NCBI GenBank assembly: GCA_963680875.1
Contig: OY804583.1
Coordinates: forward strand, 32,415,331-32,479,330
Source: Bathymodiolus brooksi
Lineage: Eukaryota > Mollusca > Bivalvia > Mytilida > Modiolidae
Reading direction: 5' to 3'
Length of the DNA stretch: 64,000 nt
This document shows, in pieces, positions 1-12,600 of the stretch; within the stretch, counting starts at the first letter, position 1, and every line of letters begins with the position of its first letter. The translations under genes were made by a program, and so were the position numbers. The notes under the pieces were generated by a model. It saw only the letters and a list, made by a program, of their open reading frames with translations. It made no database searches and had not been told where the DNA came from.

Positions 1-330
1 TTGAAACCAAACTGCCCAGGAATGATCATTGGAAGGTCCTCTACACAGTTTCTGTTTTTTATGCCGATCGAAAATCCAAGATGGATGCCACCACAGGTCA
101 TAGTATTAACACAGGACCGTATGGGGAAAATACAGAAATATATTCTTCTCTGACGCTATTGCACTGATTGAACCTAAACTGTGCATCAATCATTGGAAGG
201 TTTTTTACAGACTTTATGTTTTTTATGTTGATTGTAATTCCAAGATGACTACCACTGCAGGATATAGTTTTTACATAAGACCAATTGGTTCTTTTTATAA
301 CCAGGTGAATGATACAGGCTCTTGAGAGCC
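1..330. repeat. Degenerate tandem mollusc-type repeat (two units)
   Basis: Blocks around 25-118 and 185-285 share ccaagatg, atcattggaaggt and a run of tttatgttttttatg. No coding potential. Confidence 0.5.
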
Positions 331-1374
331 TCTGGTTTATGGATAACAAACAGTTAAAGATGACTAACTAAAAACTTGTCCCAATTTAACATATAATTGG
401 TATAATAACAGATGACATCATTGTGAAATCTCTTGAAGGAGATTGGGGCAGGGCTATTAAAACACAAGTAAAATACTTTTTATGCCTAATAACAGCCGAA
501 CTACAGCTTATTTCTAAAATTACATTATATTTTTATATGTTTTACTTGTAAATTTCATTTTTTCTCATTGATCAATGTTTATACAATGCAACACAATATA
601 GAAAGAAAGTAAAGTTTGTATAAAAAACAATATTTAAATTTTATTTCAATTTTAATTCATTTTATTATTTCTCTGATAGGATTTCTCATGATAATTTATG
701 CATACTTATTTATCACAAATTGGAGAAATAAATGTTGATGATGAAAATCATCATTTTGGGTACAAATGTTCATTTACTGCTCATTTTCTTTTCAATAAAA
801 TTAATCTGGACAAGGGTGTTTTCTCTTTACATGGTTCAAACCAGTTCAAACAGAATCTGGTACCATTTGTTTCCTAGACAGGAAACCATTGATGAACCAA
901 GTAATAGAAAACACCCTATGTTTTCTTTTATTTTGCAGAAGACAGTAATTATTTTTGATTTTTTTTAAAATGTTCATTCCCTAGCAAGGCCATGGCACTT
1001 TTAATTCTTTGTCATTTAAAAAAAAAAATTATTTTGAAAATGTTGAAATCTACAATTTTTGCAATAAAATATTGGAATCAATATTCTGAAATTAGTTAAT
1101 TGGATTGGATTGTTGATTTAAATCAAGAAGAGAAAATTAAATATAGTTTGAAGAAAATTAATATATCGGGTTGTCCTGATTGGTTCATTGTATAATTTTT
1201 CTTATGCTGAACTTAGAATTAAATTGCTGTGGCCAATTTTGATTACTGAAATTTCACCACTTATCCTTATGCTGTTTTAGTGTTTTTAATGATTTGCTTT
1301 TTATGCTGACAGAAAATTTTGAAGAGCACTTAATAATCATAGTTTTTATTAAGTTGATTAAGTTTCCACAGCCT
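331..1374. other. Intronic AT-rich stretch, nothing recognised
   Basis: No exon, RNA gene or clear repeat seen. It lies upstream of the first visible L1-family exon and is presumably intron. Confidence 0.5.
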
Positions 1375-1600
1375 GACAATGATCTTTTGCAATAATTGAC
1401 ACCAAATGAGTTATTGCAATAATTGACACCAAACGAGTTATTGCTATAATTGACACGAAATGAGTTGTTGCAATAATTGACACCAAACGAGTTATTGCTA
1501 TAATTGACTCCAAACGAGTTATTGCAATAATTGACACCAAACAAGTTATTGCTATAATTGACACCAAATGAGTTATTGCAATAATTGACACCAAAATCCT
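1375..1600. repeat. 27-bp minisatellite
   Basis: About 8 units of a sequence like ttgcaataattgacaccaaa plus cgagtta. Units alternate between caata and ctata variants. Open frames across it are a by-product of the period being a multiple of 3. Confidence 0.85.
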
Positions 1601-1923
1601 GTTGTCAGATTTAATCATTAACAACTTCTGTCCATCACATGTTTTGCTCTAGTTTTAACTCTATAAAATTATTCCTTTAAGCTAAAAGTCCTACCTTTTC
1701 ATCCTTTATCCTGTTGGTGTTTTGTAGCAATTATTAAAAAAAAAAATGTGTGATGCTCAATTGAACAATTGGTTTACTTGTAACACTGCAAAAGCACACT
1801 TTTGAGGTGATTTTATATACAATTTTAACAATTCACCAAATACTGTATTTTATGAACTTTCAGTCACATGCAAATGATAAATAGTTCTATTGGTGTGATT
1901 CTAAATTAACTTATAATATGTAA

Positions 1924-2632
1924 TAATCTGTGTTAGCGGTAGACGATCACCATGTCGCATTTTGCGAATATAACGGTAGTGTGGCGAGGATAATTTGTGT
2001 AGCAGTAGCCACACTGGCGAACGAAAAACTTTTAGAGCGTGCATCTGACAACGATCTTTTATTATGTAGAAAGTCAACTTCGAATAAAACGCGTTATAGA
2101 CAATGATTTGATCAATGTATAATATCCAAAATGATTTTAAAAAGCGGGTCAAATTGATTATTTCCGGTAGTTTTTTCAGTTGAAATAACATTATCCGGGT
2201 CCCATTCCTGAAATAGTTTCGAATTTAGTCACTGACTGACTGGTTTCCTAAATTACGCTTTATTCTGTCTACGCTTGAATCTAAAACCAGTAAATTATTT
2301 GACAACGAGAAGGTCAAGCATGGCCAAGTGCCAAGAATCTATTTTATCCTTTTTTGGCAACGCCAATGGTCCCACACAGCAAAAACAACAAAATCATACG
2401 AATATTGAATGTTCTGTTTATCTAATGTTCAAAGTTTGTTGTTTATCATGATAATATATGAATTATTGTTAGTTAATTAAATAATAAAGTTTTGAACTTT
2501 TCAGCTGTTTTATGCTCTTTGTTTATATTTAGTGTGGCTAATTGAAATTGAGTGTGGCTAAAAGAAATTATTACCCATTAGCCACAGTGGCTAATAAAAA
2601 AAAATGTCTACTGCTATATATAAACACAGATA
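1924..2632 (+). mobile_element. TIR element with a PIP-box-like N-terminal ORF
   Basis: Inverted ends near atctgtgttagcggtagac (1926) and gtctactgctatatataaac (2608) bracket about 0.7 kb. Subterminal tagccaca/tgtggcta motifs recur near both ends. Boundaries and target duplication are uncertain. Probably a non-autonomous DNA transposon. Confidence 0.45.
2320..2451 (+). pseudogene. Short ORF with a PCNA-interacting (PIP-box) motif
   Basis: A 43-codon ORF starting MAKCQESILSFFGNANGPTQ. QESILSFF fits the PIP consensus Q-x-x-[ILM]-x-x-[FY]-[FY] exactly. N-terminal motifs of this shape occur in some transposases (pogo and Tigger are reported to bind PCNA). It lies inside a TIR element, so a truncated transposase start is the likely reading. 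Confidence 0.4.
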
Positions 2633-2722
2633 ATGTATAGCGTTTGAAGTAAAAAAAAATTATTGACCTATAATCTGAAAAATATGGTATGTTATTATGT
2701 AATCAGTTGTATATAGTATACC

Positions 2723-2972
2723 CAGGGCCGAATTATGACCTTTTTGGGCCCCTAGGCTAATGAAATTATGGGACCCCCCCTCAAATGGAGCCACCGTCTA
2801 ACTCGTCTGCACCAGTATTGAATAATTTTTACTCTTGATATATTTTAGCAGCATTTACATAGCTTGAAGCAAACTTATTGCAAATTCTTTAAATAAATTA
2901 GAATAGCTATCTTTTGAGGGTCCCCAAGCCTATGGGACACTAGGTGGCAGCCTATAGGATAATCTGGCCCTG
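2723..2972. mobile_element. 250-bp hAT-like MITE
   Basis: Ends CAGGGCCGAATTATGACC and (inverted) CAGGGCCAGATTATCC. The 8-bp flanks agtatacc and aatatact match at 6 of 8 positions, consistent with an aged hAT target duplication. Confidence 0.65.
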
Positions 2973-3539
2973 AATATACTCCTTTATTGATGAAATTATT
3001 TGAAAAACCTGTGTATTATACTCAAGAAATAAGAGGAGTTACATTTACTTCTATTACTTGCAAAAATTGAAAGTATCATAATAATGGTGCATAGTATAAA
3101 TCAGTGCATACTGTACACAGACAATTACGGTTTTAAGTAATGAAAAAAGGGGCATATTATATACAACATATTACAGTAATGTATTTAGGTACATAAAATG
3201 AATTTATAGGGTGTAGAACATTTTGATATGGTAGAGCAAAATTATTAACAAACAGTAGATTTAAAGTACATGTATTATAATTTATTTTATTTGTGGAAAT
3301 TAGATATTAATATATTTATAGGATGAAATATCAATTTTTGATAGAGTAACCATGACATCAGTTAAATGGAGCTATTGTATAAAATTCTAAAAAGCTAGAT
3401 ATATCTGAAAATTTTGATAATTATATAATTCTTGTTTCTTTCTTGTTTTCAACAATGGATTTGCATATCAATGTATAGGCATTAGTTTTCTGGTTTTCTA
3501 TTGATTTTGACATTTATATGATACATACTTATATTTCAG

Positions 3540-3639
3540 TCACTAACCCCACACAGTACAAGCCAGTGGCACTGTTCAGTCAAGATGTCAAAGGTTTACT
3601 TAACGGACAAGTAACTCTACAATGTGTATTCTCAGGATA
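3540..3639 (+). CDS. L1-family exon: first half of an Ig domain
   Basis: The acceptor ends atatttcag and the donor is gtaagt. The frame [18 protein letters not shown] leads to the B-strand Cys in [10 protein letters not shown]. It starts in phase 1, so at least one more exon lies upstream, and it ends in phase 2. No start codon belongs to it. Confidence 0.8.
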
Positions 3640-6600
3640 GTAAGTACATGTATACATACGGCTTGGTTAACCCTCAAATCAGTTACTCGCCTTAAATACA
3701 GTAGTGTGAAGCTATCAAATTTGGTATGGACCACATCACCATCGGTGGTGTAATGGTTAGCGTGCATGCCTCAAGTGCGGTAGATCGTATGGACCACATC
3801 ACCATCGGTAGTGTAATGGTTAGCGTGCACACCTCAAGTGCGGTAGATCGTATGGACCACATCACCATCGGTGGTGTAATGGTTAACGTGCACGCCTCAA
3901 GTGCAGTAGATCGTATGGACCACATCACCATCGGTGGTGCAATGATTAGCGTGCACACCTCAAGTGCGGTAGATCATATGGACCACATCACCATCGGTGG
4001 TGTAATGATTAGCGTGCACGCCTCAAGTGCAGTAGATCGTATGGACCACATCACCATTGGTGGTGTAATGGTTAGCGTGCACGCCTCAAGTGCGGTAGAA
4101 CGTATGGACCACATCACTATTGGTGGTTTAATGGTTAACGTGCACGCCTCAAGTGCAGTAGATCGTATGGACCGCATCACCATTGGTGGTGCAATGATTA
4201 GCATGCACGCCTCAAGTGCGGTAGATCGTATGGACCGCATCACCATTGGTGGTGTAATGGTTAACGTGCACGCCTCCAGTGCGGTAGATCGTATGGACCG
4301 CATCACCATCGGTGGTGTAATGGTTAGCGTGCACGCCTCAAGTGCGGTAGATCGTATGGACCACATCACCATCGGTGGTGTAATGGTTAGCGTGCATGCC
4401 TCAAGTGCGGTAGATCGTATGGACCATATGGACCACATCACCATCGGTGGTGTAATGGTTAACGTGCACGCCTCAAGTGCAGTAGATCGTATGGACCACA
4501 TCGCCATCGGTGGTGTAATGGTTAGCGTGCATGCCTCAAGTGCGGTAGATCGTATGGACCACATCACCATCGGTGGTGTAATGGTTAGCGTGCACGCCGC
4601 AAGTGCGGTAGATCGTATGGACCGCATCACCATCGGTGGTGTAATGGTAAGCGTGCCCTCTTCAAGTGCGGTAGATCATATGGACCACATCACCATCGGT
4701 GGTGTAATGGTTAGCGTGCACGCCTCAAGTGCGGTAGATTGTTGGTTCCAGTCCTGATGGTATCAGACCAAAAACTATAAACTGGTATTTGCTGCTTCTC
4801 CACTAAGCACACAGCAATTGTTTCGTTTTTGTCATTCATGGTCATGTTGAGAAATAACAAGTTCCTGTCTGTCATAACTTTATTTGTTTCAATCTGTTAT
4901 AAAGCAAAAATACATAACTCAGGCCTCGACATTAACGTTTGTCCGATTGTCCGGTACCAGTGAAAACTGATGTCGGACAAGTAGATCTTGTATTACAGTT
5001 GTCCGACGGGACAAGTGAAAAAATCAGTTTCCCAAACGTGCCGGTACGACGGACAAATCTATTTCCACTGGTATGAAATACTGGGTTTGTTGTATAAAAG
5101 AGCCCTGTTTGATCTCCAATTTGTCCATAATTTATTTTGATTAAAACTAAAGTGAAATGCCAGTTCAAAACTCTTTTATTGATATCATTTATCATGCTTT
5201 GATGAAGTTCAAGGACATTGACAAACTTAGTCGCAATCTCAGAAACGCTTTAGTGAATGGAAATATCAATATTTGAAATATAAGAACAAGAATCACTCCG
5301 GAACGAACACGTAAAAATTATCGGATATCAATTTGGCGCCAAATTTAAACTTGTCTTTTGTGCAAAATACGGTAGCGGACTTGATTTAGGCCTTTGGGAA
5401 ATATTGAAATCTTTGAAATAGACAAATATTACAAACTTTTTCCTGATCTGGTTTGAAAAGATCCACTAAAATTTTTATTTCTCTGTGAATTTAAATAAAA
5501 TACTTTGCTTTGTTTATATCACAGGCACTTGTTTCTGTTAAAAAAATATACCTAGATACTGGTATATATAGTATCTAGGTATATTTTTTTTTACTAGAAA
5601 CAAGGATTTATATAGCACAAATATGAGTTATTACAATTTGTGTGGTATTGGATCACAACACAGTAATATTTCAAAAGGAAAAGGAGGGGGGGGGGGGGGG
5701 TACATATAAAAATCACTGGTATGCAAGACTTCAATCAAGGTAGACAGAAATAAAAATGTGACATTGAATATATGTCCTTAAGGTAGTTATGAATAAAAAA
5801 AATCCAGAACAAATCAGTTCAGGTAGCTTTAACTATTTACTAAATTTGGGCAGGGTAACGTCAAGAGGGGTCTCGAAACAATGTTTCGATTAATCGCAAT
5901 TGACTTCTCCCAGAAGTCTCCCCACTTCTCCCTGCGAGCTCTCTGAAAGAGAAGTCACTTCTCCCTCTAATTTGAAAGTAGTGGGAGCCCTGGATAATTA
6001 TTCTCTAGTTTTTGTAATTTTAATTAATTTTTTCGGATAACTAAAAGATTGAGTCGGACAAGTACTTTTTTTAGTTGGTTGTCCAAAGGGACAAGTTGAA
6101 AAATATGTTAATGTAGAGGCCTGTAACTCACAATGAAAATTGATTTGACAATATGAAAATTGACAACTGCATATTCACAATCCTTGCATTCAAATAAAAT
6201 CCAACTTACACATTGACAGGATGGATTTGTAAATGATAATCAGTTAATTCGGGTGACTTCCATGAACACTTCAAGCCACATCAAAGATCAAACAAAATTG
6301 TCAGGAGAAAAATGGGTATAGGGGAGAGAAACTATACAATTTTGAAATTCCGGAATGAATAACGGTATCAATGTGAATATTTCCGTAATCACAAAATCTT
6401 CAAATTACAGCAGTAAAGAGTAAGAGGAAGACTGGTCGTCTCAAAATCAGACTAATGTGTCCGAGTGGAACAACATGTCTATCCCTTGACTGTTGCATCT
6501 TTAGTGAGCTAGCACCATAAAAGTCAAACTTAAGCATGTTGGTCAAATACAAAGCAGACAAATTTATTCTCAAAACACAAATCAATGAAAGTATATAAAT

Positions 6601-9600
6601 ATAGACTCAGATCAACGTCCGGACCCAAATTTGCATCCACTGACGTCTTTAACTCAAATCGTGGTCCGATTTAAGGGCATTCTCAAATTGGCGTCCTTTC
6701 TAAATTCTGAGATTTATGGCTGATTTATTGGTTCGGGTTAGAGCTTAGAACATACATCAGTGACGTCGATTTGAGAAAGTGAGAAACGGCCATAGATTTG
6801 AGAATTTGAAAAAGGACATAGATCTGAGGTACAGATGTCTATGACAGAAATCAGACATGGATTTGAGGATTGGATGTAGATTAGAGGCTGAACGTCGATC
6901 TGAGTCTTACATATATATATCTTGCAGTGAAATTTCTAGTATAAAATGAAATATATATATGTTATAACTCAACTCATATTTCAGTCCATTACCTGATATT
7001 GAATGGCAGACACCAGACAACAAAGTGATAGAGCCAGGATTGAAGTATTCCTTTAAAGACAACACTATAAGACGTGATCTGATCATTAAACAGCTGACGG
7101 ATGATGATGAGGGAATCTACAAATGTAAAGGAGTTAACTATGCCGGAATTGGAGTGTCAGAAGTGTTCCTCAATGTTACTTGTAAGTCTTTATTCTAATT
7201 AATTCTGTGTTTAACGCCACTTTCAGCAGTATAGCTGAAATATTGCTGAAAGTGGCAATAAGCACCAAAAATCAATCAACTAATTAATTCTGAACCGCAT
7301 TTAGGAATAAGAGCAAAGACTGATTGGCTCGGAATCAGAATAATGTGTACGAGTGGAGCTACATGTCTGTCCGTGTACTGTTGTTTCAGTGAGTTAGCAC
7401 TAAACAAATAAAACTCAGCGTGTTGGTCTAGAACAAAGCGGACATTTACATCATATCATTGAATGTAACTTATTCTCACCATGATATAGCTGAAAAATTG
7501 CTAATTTGGCATTTAACAACGATTACTCACTCACTCTAATAAATATTGTACAACTGGTTGAATCAGAATAATGTGTCTACTGTTGTTTCAATGAGCACTC
7601 AAAATTCAACTAAGCGCATTCATCTTGTACAAAACAGACATCATCATCTAATATATTTATGCCCCCGCTCCCCGGAGGGGGAGGGGGTATACTGTTTTAC
7701 CTCCTTCCGTCCGTCCAAGATATTTTTCGTCCCATTTTTCTCAGCAACTATCGATGGCAGAAATCTGATATTTGGTCACAAGCTTCATATAGGTATGCCA
7801 TATTATGAGTAGCGTTTTTGGACCCGTCAGATTCCTACTTTCTGTTTGCCGACTTAGTTGGTTTTTATACACATTAAACATATATGGACATTTTTCGTCA
7901 CATTTTTCTCAGCAACTATTGATGACACAAATCTGATATTTGGTCACAAGCTTCATATCGGTACCCCATATCGTAGGAAGCATTTTTGGACCCGTCAGAT
8001 TCCTGCTTCCTGTTTGCCGACTTAGTTGGTTTTTATGCACATTGAACATATATGCACATTTTTCGTCACATTTTTCTCAACAACTATTGATGACACAAAT
8101 CTGATATTTTATCACAAGCTTCATATCGGTACCCCATATCGTAGGAAGCGTTTTTGGACCCGTCAGATTCCTACTTCCTGGTTGCCGACTTAGTTGGCTT
8201 TTATACACATTTAACATATATGCACATTTTTCGTTGCATTTTTCTCAGCAAATAATGATGACAGGAATCTGATATTTGGTCACAAGCTTCATATAGGTAT
8301 GCCATATTGTGGGAAGCGTTTTTTGGGACCCATATATGCTAATTTTTCGTTGCATTTTTCTCAGCAAATATTGATGGCAGAAATCTGATATTTCGTCACA
8401 AGCTTCATATAGGTACCCCATTTTGTGGGAAGCGTTTTTTGACCCGTCAGATTCCTACTTCCTGTTTGCCGACTTAGTTGGGTTTTATACACATTTAACA
8501 TATATGCAAATTTTTCGTCACATTTTTCTCAGCAACTATTGATGACAGGAATCTGATATTTGGTCACAAGCTTCATATAGGTACCCCATATCGTGGTAAG
8601 CGTTTTTGGATCCATCAGATTCCTACTTCCTGTTTGCCGACTTGGATTTGGACAAGTGAAAATTATAAAAGAATTTGTGTGAATAAATAGAAAATTTTTC
8701 TAGATTTTGTTTTCGGGCAAGTAGGTGAAACAAATTAAGGCAAAAATTGTTTACATAGTGGAATGTGTTCATTAATGGAGAAGATATAGAATAGTATCTA
8801 TAAATACATGATCTAACTTTTATTTTAGCATCACAATCACATTTATTTTGTAGCAAAACCAGTGTTTCCTAAAGGTGAACCTCGACTTGAATCTGCTGTT
8901 GTGCCTCGTGGAGAGGATGCTATATTTGCATGTAAAATGAGATCATTGAAAAATGAACGTCCACCAACAGCACCCGTGTGGTATCGTAATGGGGAGTTAT
9001 TACCTCAAAATCAAAGTAAGTATACTGGGTCCATCACTGATCTGTTGATTTCGTAGAGATTTTCTGTAGAGCACTCAACTGTTGGACCGCATTGGATCAT
9101 TGGTGGTGTAATGGTTAACATGCTCGCCTCAGGTGCAGTAGATCATGGGTTCATTGGTGGTGTAATGGTTAGCATGCTCGCCTCAGGTGCAGTAGATCAT
9201 GGGTTCATTGGTGGTGTAATGGTTAGCATGCTCGCCTCAGGTGCAGTATATCATGGGTTCATTGGTGGTGTAATGGTTACCATGCTCGCCTCAGGTGCAG
9301 TAGATCGTGGGTTCATTGGTGGTGTAATGGTTACCATGCTCGCCTCAGGTGCAGTAGATCATGGGTTCATTGGTGGTGTAATGGTTAGCATGCTCGCCAC
9401 AGGTGCAGTAGATCATGGGTTCATTGGTGGTGTAATGGTTAGCATGCTCGCCTCAGGTGCAGTATATCATGGGTTCATTGGTGGTGTAATGGTTAGCATG
9501 CTCGCCTCAGGTACAGTAGATCATGGGTTCATTGGTGGTGTAATGGTTAGCATGCTCGCCACAGGTGCAGTAGATCATGGGTTCATTGATGGTGTAATGG

Positions 9601-12600
9601 TTAGCATGCTCACCTCAGGTGCAGTAGATCATGGGTTCATTGGTGGTGTAATGGTTAGCATGCTCACCACAGGTGCAGTAGATCATGGGTTCATTGGTGG
9701 TGTAATGGTTAGCATGCTCGCCTCAGGTGCAGTAGATCATGGGTTCATTGGTGGTGTAATGGTTAGCAAGCTCGCCTCAGATGCAGTAGATCATGGGTTC
9801 ATTGGTGGTGTAATGGTTAGCATGCTCACCTCAGGTACAGTAGATCATGGGTTCATTGGTGGTGTAATGGTTAGCATGGGTTCAAGCCCTGATCAGGTCC
9901 AACCAAAGACTATAAAATTTGTGTTTGTATGCTTCTCCGCTAACCACGCAGCAATAAAGAGAAAGAGCAAAGACTTCTTTGCTCGGAATCAGGATAATGT
10001 GTCTGAGTGGAGCAAGATGTTTATCCACGGACTGATGTTTCAATGAGCTAGCACTATAAAAATCCAATTAACTGTCTTGGTCTTGTACAAAGCGGACCTC
10101 ACCACCATCATCTCATTGAAAATCAACTTTTTCTCACCATGATATAGCTGAAAAATTGCTGAGTTGGCGTTGAACATAATCTGTTAATATACCTTTGCAC
10201 ACATTTTGATTTATTCTGTACAATTTTGATTTTATTTTTAATAATTGCATAATAATAACAAGACATGATTTCAACAGAAAAAAACCCCAACCATTCTTTG
10301 AGTGAAAGACAAAGCTTGTAGAAGGCACCTGGATTTACCCCCTTTTTTAGTGGGGGTCCTTGTTGCTCTATCTTAAGTTTTCTTTGTAGTGTTATGTCAT
10401 GTCTTTGTTGTTTCCATAGTATTGTGATTACCTCTTTAGTATCTTCAAACTTCTAACGTTGTGAATTCAAATCCAGTTCAGGTGAGGTGTACTCGATACA
10501 ACATCATGTAATAAAGTGACTTACGGCAGATCGGTGGCTTTCTCCGGGTACTCCCGTTTCCTCCACCGATATAACTGAAATGTTGTTGAAAGTGGAGTTA
10601 AACACCATAAACTACAACCTTATGTTTATCAAATGATTGCTGATGACGAGGAAAGACGGTTCAGTATGATATTTTTATTAATATGCAAATGTTATTTCAG
10701 TCGGCTCAAGTCCGTCCCAGAAATACCAGCTGAGTGACGACAAAACAGTATTAACAATCAAAAATGTACAGAAACCTGGAGATTCCTGCAGTATTATGTG
10801 TGAGGTGGGGAACGTCATCATTGATGATAACGGTGATGATAAATTTGTGATGAGTTATGCTGATGCGTCATTGAGAATTATAGGTAAGTTTTTGGATCAA
10901 GTCGTGGTAGCATGAGTCAGGTGAAGTGTAAGCAAGTTAACATTCTGCCAGGTGGAACTTATAGTCAACTGTGATTTGGTAAAAAAAACCCACCTGCCTA
11001 ATAACATTGATCCTAAAATAATGTATTTTATTGCTGGAATCCCAGATATATGTACTTTAACTCGAGACAAGAAGGAAAAGTACGAGGAATTACCGGGTTT
11101 GTAACTAGATTAACACGATGGGTGCCACTAGTGGAGCAGGAACTGCTTAACCTTCCGGAGCACCTGAGTTCACCCCGGTTTTTAGTTGGGTTTGTGTTAC
11201 TAGATCTTTAGTTTTATATGTATGTTTTGTAGATTGTTGTTTGTCTTTTGGCCATTGTGTTGTCTGTTCTTCTTCGATATACAGATTCTGATTGCCCCTT
11301 TGGTATCTTCAAACTCTTCTTATCTCAATTTAGAGAAAGATCATGTTTTACATATACAAAATACTATATCAGATGTTAAGAAACGAATGGGAAATATAGG
11401 ATTTAAAGTTGTACAATAATAACCATCAGTTTAAAAAAATGGAACTCCCACAGGACATTTGTTGGTAAAACTGTTCATTTGAAACATGAAACAGAATATC
11501 CTATTATGCAGGAACAGCTAAATTCACAGTGAATAGCTATATCATTAAAAAAAAATTGGAAAATGGGGTTGTATCTCCATTCTTATGTTCATAAGAGAAA
11601 TGGAAAGAAAACTCTTTACATTTATGCAAGATTGGTAGATGAGGTACATTCTACTCATGCACTGAGTGCCACATGGACACGTCATTTAGAAACCCCAGGG
11701 GTCGACTTAAGAAAAAAAAATTAACTGGCCCCTTCAAAATTCCACTGGCCCGAGAAATATCGGTCCACTTTGTGGACCGATATAAAAGGGGAGATTTGCC
11801 CCCCCCCCCCCCCCCCAAGAAACAGGAAACTAAAGATCGAGCAATATGAACCCCATTAAAACCTTGCTCCACTAGAGGCATCTGCAAATAATTAAATTGA
11901 CTGTCAGTGATTTAAACATGTACATATAGTTTTTGTATTCTATGAATGAATGTTGTACATGTTTTAAACAAGGGTAAAGTTCATGACATTTTCTCATACA
12001 TGCATTACAATTAACAGGTATGGTTAGAAGATAATCAAACAATCTACATATAGATAGTCAAACCTTTCATTCATTGTTTATTGTATATATGTTAACTTAT
12101 GTATTAACTAAATTTAATACGGCGCTCGGCCAATAATCTTCAGTAGTGAAGGACGGCCAGAAATATAAAGAAGAAGAAGTCTCAGCGACCCCCTCTGTAT
12201 AACGGCTTCCTTTTTTTAGCCAATCTTATTTATTCCTCCCCAGCGTTTTCCCGTGCATTCGACCATTATATAACGACCCACTGTCTAACGTGACTAACGA
12301 CCATGTTCAAAATTTTCCGTTTTGCCCAGCTGATGCAGCGATTGTTGCCAATATCCCTCTTGCTGATATCGGCATGATCTACTGACTGAGTCCATACCTG
12401 TTACTAGTTCATAATAATCAGAGGCGGATTTAGAGGGGGGCGTGCGCCCCCCCTAAAATTCGCAAAGCATATGTTATACAACGTTAATTAAGCAGTTCAA
12501 CAAACAACTTTTTCATGAATGGTTAACTCGTAACCTGTAGTAAAATATTCCTACACATTGTAAATACACGTTGGGTGTGTTCGCTGATTCATATATGGAT

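Noticed and set aside
3726..4757. 343-codon repeat protein
   Set aside because: 63-bp SINE-head minisatellite. Both strands are open and no splice or signal features support translation.
5683..5700. Poly-G tract as a G-quadruplex regulatory site
   Set aside because: Homopolymer runs recur across the window (also 11802, 24370, 60585) in mobile DNA, with no link to a promoter.
9111..10046. 311-codon repeat protein
   Set aside because: 54-bp SINE-head minisatellite running into a SINE body; it lies in an intron of the L1-family gene.
11222..11419. Small ORF in the duplicated segment (and its copy near 19200)
   Set aside because: The sequence belongs to an interspersed mollusc repeat, the copies differ by indels, and no family resemblance is seen.
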